From: Russula earlei
Taxonomy: Eukaryota > Basidiomycota > Agaricomycetes > Russulales > Russulaceae
Reading direction: 5' to 3'
Length of the DNA stretch: 64,000 bases
Assembly (NCBI GenBank): GCA_025769875.1
Contig: JAGFNK010000188.1
Span: 1 to 64,000, forward strand
Under the pieces are notes generated by a model that had not been told where the DNA came from, did not search any database, and was given only the letters and a program-made list of their open reading frames with translations. The translations under genes were made by a program, and so were the position numbers. Shown one piece after another: positions 59,674-64,000 of the stretch (positions are counted from its first letter, which is position 1; every line of letters begins with the position of its first letter).

Positions 59674-61272
59674 CTATCACCTATGGGGAACTCGCCATTC
59701 CACGACCATCTCGCCAATTTCATTTTTCCCTGTATCTGCTCGAACAACCCCATTTAAAACTTTGTAGTTATACTATTGAGTGCCATTAATGTCATTCTAG
59801 CAAAGAAAAAATGGAGGTCCATTGAGTGGTTTTCGAGTAGTATTTTGGCTGGGGGTCACGCCTGCATCATGCTTTCTGTCATGGCGGAGTGCGGAGTTTG
59901 ATTCCAGCTGGGTGATCACCATCAGAGGAGTCTGGGTCACTGCTGTTTTATCAATGCCATGTTACAGGCGGTCCAATCAGCCAGCACAAGACCATACGTA
60001 TGAGCAGTGGCTACAGGCAGCTATAACAATGATATATATCGACCTTTTACTTTTACTCGTATGGCACTGGCCCATGATGTGAGCACCACGTTCCATACAT
60101 AGCCAAGTCCTGGATTTCACTTGATAATGCTACTCCATTACAACTATTTTCCCTAGTCCCCACCTAATCAAATTGCCTTTGTAAATACACAGGAATGTTT
60201 CATCCCGGGTGGACTTTAATTTGGCATGTGTTACATGTCCATTACTTTCGTGACATTTGTGACTGGCTGTCAAGACTCACTGTTGAACTATCCAGTTCAA
60301 GAGCGAGGGATAAGCTCGAAGACGAGTCGATAAACGTCCAAGACCGCGTGGGCAAGGAGTAGAGTCCAGAGTAGCAACAAATACCAGAGAGGTATTGTTA
60401 CTGTGAGAGTAGAGCAGTCACGCAGAGAAGAGGCCAGGATAGTCACAAGGGGATGGTCCTTAAAGGAGTATCCCAGGGATGGAGAGTGCCGTAAACAAAT
60501 GGACAGTCTGAGGACTGTCCGCTACTTTATTGAGCGCTTATATACTACAAGAGAACTGCTAAATAGGGAACAAGTCATAACCTTGTTATCAAGCACAATA
60601 GAGTGATGAGTAAGAAGTCGGAGGACGCTTACTGAGCATGCTCAGTCATGCTCAGTAAGCTGCTGAGTAAGAAGCTCCTCTTGATGAGTAAGAGTTTCCA
60701 TTATCCACGTGTTTACTGTTTTAGTGCACGTGCAAGCACCTGATTCATTTCCTGTTAGTTAGTTTAGGGCCGGTCATTTGAGGACTTGTAGTTTGGTTAT
60801 GGAATAGTGTTATCTTATAAGGCCCTTATATAGTTCTATAAGGGTCCTTAGAGTCGACCCTAATACTTCTATTAAGGTCCTTAGTGTTGCCTTATAGTTC
60901 GTTCTATAGTTATTAGAGTTGTTCTAATAACGCGTTGTAGGGCCTTTGATACTAGGTTAGTACCTATTGTAGAGTTCCTAGGGTCGTTCCAAAGGGTCCT
61001 TAGGAAGGCTCTAATACTGTCCTTAGTTGCTAGAAGGGTTGTCTTTAAGTGGGGCTTGCTGTATGTCGATTGTGCCGAGAATCGCTCGCGCAACAATGTG
61101 TGCGCGATATTGTGGACACCTCTACTCACCCCTTTTGCTCGTGTGAACAGGGTGGCATCATAGAGGCTGGGTTTCCTCCTATAAGGAAGGGTCCTTCAAG
61201 GGCCCTCTCCGGGAAATGGTTCATGACACTGGCGAGATGGTCATGGAATGGCGAGTTCCCCATAGGTGATAG
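59674..61272. mobile_element. TA-flanked MITE, copy B, split by a solo LTR
   Basis: Starts CTATCACCTATGGGGAACTC and ends GAGTTCCCCATAGGTGATAG, flanked by TA. The full inverted repeat is about 43 bases with a single mismatch. Without the 961-bp LTR and its duplicated CTGGC the element is 633 bp, against 623 bp for copy A. It sits 22 bases beyond the right inverted repeat of the 5.9-kb unit. Confidence 0.9.
60268..61228. mobile_element. Solo LTR (961 bp) inside MITE copy B
   Basis: Starts TGTCA and ends TGACA, with the target duplication CTGGC at 60263-60267 and 61229-61233. Comparison with the uninterrupted MITE copy A confirms the insertion point. It contains CAGTAAG-type repeats and TATATA boxes but no coding region. 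Confidence 0.93.
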
Positions 61273-61533
61273 TATGTGCCATCCTGTGATGTGAACAGAG
61301 GGTGAACTGGTTATCACTACCAATTATCTTGCTGTCTGGATATTATGCCACCACTGACACCCACAATGATGGTGAGTGTGATGACAGCACCCATAGCTTT
61401 GCCCCAATGACGCATTGGTGATGCTTGTACATGTGCAGCCACTTGTGATGATGTAGGCCCTGTTCCTAGTGTAGTCTCTGTGTGATGGGGTTGGGGTGTG
61501 TAGCTAGGTAGGGCAATGTTTGGCCCCAGAGAT
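61273..61533. other. Spacer between repeats
   Basis: No gene or known repeat recognised. Confidence 0.4.
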
Positions 61534-62129
61534 TGTTATGATCTACCCCTCTTTTGGTTCGTCCATAACAAATATGTTCCTTATTGTTCTTTAAACGTTT
61601 CACCTTGGTTATTGTTTCATCCCTTGATGCTGATGGTCCCTTAATTGTTTCACCTCTTATGTTTCATCTATTGTCGAGTCTCTTCTGCTATTGGCTTACC
61701 TTTTATCTATTGTTCCGCATATAATACTGTACAGCCTCGCTACATACAGTATTTAAGTGCCTGTAGAAGCTGGGGAAATGCCCCAAGCTTAGCTTTGTCC
61801 CATCTCCTGTCGCATCCCTTACCCTGTATACTCTTTCAAAATCACAACTTGCTTGTGCTGGCCTACACTCTGCCTGACCTGAGCACACCTCAAAGATATC
61901 CTTGTGTTCCTCTTCCTCCTCTACCTCTCTCTCACCGTCCTCCTCTTCTGTGAAACCAGGAGATCGACTCTGTCTGCAGACTGAGTCATTGTCTGACTCA
62001 GCCTTGAGACGCTAAACCTTTGACCCAGTCTCTTTGAGCTGGCCCCCACTGAACCCCTTGAACCAAGTCACAAGGACTTGGCCCCACTGAACCTTGAGCT
62101 AACGCTCTTACGGCCACGATGCCATAACA
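61534..62129. mobile_element. Solo LTR (596 bp)
   Basis: Starts TGTTATG and ends CATAACA (perfect 7-bp inverted ends). The target duplication GAGAT occupies 61529-61533 and 62130-62134. A TATAATA-like box lies near 61722-61730, and pyrimidine-rich sequence follows. No internal coding region. Confidence 0.92.
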
Positions 62130-62234
62130 GAGATTGAGGCTTGGTGCCTTGGAGATAAAGCCTGATTCCCTCTGTACCTGGACTGCTTAGAATCCTTCTT
62201 ACACTTGTAAAGGCAACATGCAAGCCTCTCACCT

Positions 62235-62726
62235 TGTCACCGACTGGGGGCGGTGTCACTGACAAATTGTTTCATGCGTGAGACGTGCGCACTGAGTTGA
62301 GTGAGATGACAAGTTCTCATGAGAGTCGGGGATCTCGGTGATAACACAGCAAAGGCTAGTGTATACCGCGGAGTGGGAAGACAACGAATAAGTCTTCGCG
62401 TTTGGAGACTTAGAGAGTAGAAAGTGTTTCTGAGTCGACTGCTTGATTCTCTGCAAGCCTACAGTCCTAAGCTAGAATCCAGTGATATTTCACAAGAGAA
62501 CAAGCTTAGAGCTTGTCCTTTTCTACAGACAGGTTTATATAGACAATGTATCCTATATCAAATAGTAGACACAAGGTAACGGTGAGGCAATCGAGACTAG
62601 GGCACGCTGGAAGGTGCTGGTACATGTGAGGCGAAGTGAGTCATGAAGTCACGTGGAAATTGTGAGGTCTGTCCGGGTAGGCTTGCCCGGTTGCCAGTCC
62701 GGTCCGAAGAGCCAGTTCTTGTGACA
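62235..62726 (-). mobile_element. 3' LTR (492 bp) of Ty3/Gypsy copy 2 (inverted)
   Basis: Read on the minus strand it begins TGTCACAAG at 62726 and ends GTCGGTGACA at 62235, the same length and ends as 7013-7504. A purine tract (AACAAGGGGGTGA) precedes it. The AGAACAAGCTTAG complement is kept at 62497-62509. Confidence 0.93.
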
Positions 62727-62744
62727 TCACCCCCTTGTTAACAT

Positions 62745-63992
62745 CTAGGCGACGTAGGGGAGGAGGGTCGATTGGCAGCGATGAGTGTGGAAGTGAATTT
62801 GGTCGCGGGGAACTCGACATATTCTGTCGGTTTTGCATCGTTGGTGCGGGTTTCTACAGTGGTCAGCTATATGTCCGTGATGATTGCAAAGGACACAGAT
62901 GGCAATTTTGGGGCATTCAAATGTGTTGTGTCCTCCGTCGTGACACCAGGAACATTTGTCTGAGAGTCGAGGGAGGAATTGGTACCATGGGTCCAACAGG
63001 GCTTCTTTAGCGTCTTTATGCTCCTGGTCAGTAAGTTGGGGCATGGTTCTGAACAAGACCCGTGGTTCGAGGCGAGCTTTGGCATTAGCCTTGGCTAGTT
63101 TGATTTCTGAGTCCCTTATTTCCCATACCATGTTGTGATATCTTTCGCGAGCGGCGACAAGACTATTCGCCATTTGTCGTGTTTTCTTTATGGCAAATCG
63201 ATAGCGACGCACTTCTGCTTCTAAGGATAGGTCTTGTTTGAACCTAAGTGCCTTGTCTATGGCTTTAGTGTGTCTGAGGCCTTCTTTGAACAGGAAGGCA
63301 TCTTTCTGTGTAAGAAGAGGGCGGGGGTAAGGGTCGGCTCGAGCTCGAATGGGAATGCGATGAGTGGGACATCCGGGACCGTAGGTGGCTAGCAAGGAGG
63401 GGAAGCCATGTGTGAGGTCAGGGAGGACAAAGCGAGGGGGAAGTGTGTCGTCTTCATTGCCTGGGTCCGGGATCAGTAGATCTAGTCTGAGGTCTCCTTC
63501 TTCCCATCCTTCTCCAAGTTCTTCTAATTCGGTGAGTTGGGTGCGGTTGGCGGGTGGTTCGTAAACGGGGGGTGGAGTTCTTTCGAGGTCTATTGGGGCG
63601 AAGTTTTCGTTTAGTAGAATGATGTTTTCGACTCGTTGGACGATAGGGGTGGTAGTGCGTGGGGGAATAGGAATGGGGTCAGGTGAAGGGGAGCGGACGT
63701 GATAGGAAGGGCTATGGGTTCTGACGGGTGAGTTGACTCCTCGGGTAGGAGATTGATTACCGAAGGCTCTCAGTATGGTGGTGAGGGAGTCGTCTTCCCA
63801 TAGTTCGTGCGCTTGTACAATCATCGCGGCATGTTGTGCGGCGCGTCAGATGAGTATTCTGGTGTTGATGGTTGCCGCTGTAGAGGGGGAAGGTTCTCTG
63901 GACAGTGGCAGGTGGATAAGTGCAGGGGAGTAAGGTGGAGTGGGTATGAGGGTGGCAGTGGAAGCAGTGGGAGAGTTCTGGGTGGAAGACAT
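62745..63992 (-). CDS. Post-pol two-knuckle CCHC ORF of Gypsy copy 2
   Basis: The frame runs from ATG at 63992 to 62745, 1248 bases and 415 residues, the same length as in copy 1. One TGA at 63848-63846 interrupts it where copy 1 has CGA, so the reading from 63824 is open only downstream. Contents: proline/serine/threonine-rich start (NSPTASTATLIPTPPYSP), acidic middle (LEELGEGWEEGDLRLDLL), basic helical region (KKTRQMANSLVAARERY, KLAKANAKARLEPR), and two zinc knuckles CSWCHDGGHNTFEC and CVLCNHHGHIADHC. These are typical nucleic-acid-binding knuckles. The ORF lies where env would lie but has no membrane segment. It may be a second nucleocapsid-like or chaperone protein of the element. The remainder of the element lies beyond the window. 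Confidence 0.75.
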
Positions 63993-64000
63993 GTTTGTTG

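Overview
This window reads as nuclear DNA of a filamentous basidiomycete, most likely an Agaricomycete. The host genes are split by many short GT-AG introns, mostly about 50-60 nt, and code for eukaryotic proteins: eIF1A, the APC/C subunit Cdc16/Cut9, a YANK-type kinase, a YVC1-like TRP channel and PHO84-like phosphate transporters. The transposons are of fungal types: a chromodomain Ty3/Gypsy element, an intron-containing Tc1-like DD34E transposase and TA-flanked MITEs. No prokaryotic operon, CRISPR array, rRNA gene or convincing tRNA gene was seen. I cannot name the species.

Layout. 1-7504 is a Ty3/Gypsy chromovirus whose left LTR is cut by the window edge; its integrase is interrupted by a solo LTR with a perfect 5-bp target duplication. 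7505-9140 is a decayed, mostly AT-rich stretch. 9.1-12.4 kb holds two tandem wax-synthase-like MBOAT genes. 13.3-22.1 kb holds poorly recognisable membrane-protein genes and a serine-protease-like fragment. 23.4-36.5 kb is a gene-dense housekeeping block: YVC1-like channel, YANK kinase, macro-domain protein, ankyrin protein, eIF1A, a conserved hypothetical and a Nop15-like RNA-binding protein. 36.8-47.4 kb is a tandem array of three PHO84-like phosphate:H+ symporters. 48.2-53.7 kb holds a four-exon LYR-motif gene (ETFRF1-like) and the CDC16/CUT9 homologue. 53.7-64.0 kb is a nest of transposons: a 5.9-kb unit bounded by about 190-bp inverted repeats, a MITE split by a solo LTR, another solo LTR, and the 3' end of a second, inverted, better preserved copy of the first Gypsy element.

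The most interesting signals are in the mobile DNA. The Gypsy element has a 415-codon ORF after pol, with two CCHC zinc knuckles, kept at exactly the same length in both copies. Just after its left LTR lies a 13-nt sequence complementary to a point about 26-32 nt downstream of the LTR TATA box, which is the arrangement expected for Tf1/sushi-type self-priming. The 5.9-kb unit combines a Tc1-like transposase with a Zn2Cys6-type gene. Nearly all visible damage is C-to-T change at CpG: every difference between the two LTR ends of the first element lies at a CpG site, and stop codons are mostly CGA turned into TGA. This suggests cytosine methylation followed by deamination of the transposons.

For the host genes, points worth attention are three tandem phosphate transporters (one with an apparent frameshift), a frameshift in one of the two MBOAT paralogues, two 12-nt micro-exons, a possible 26-nt intron, a possible GC-AG intron, and a transposon end only 91 bp upstream of the CDC16 start codon.
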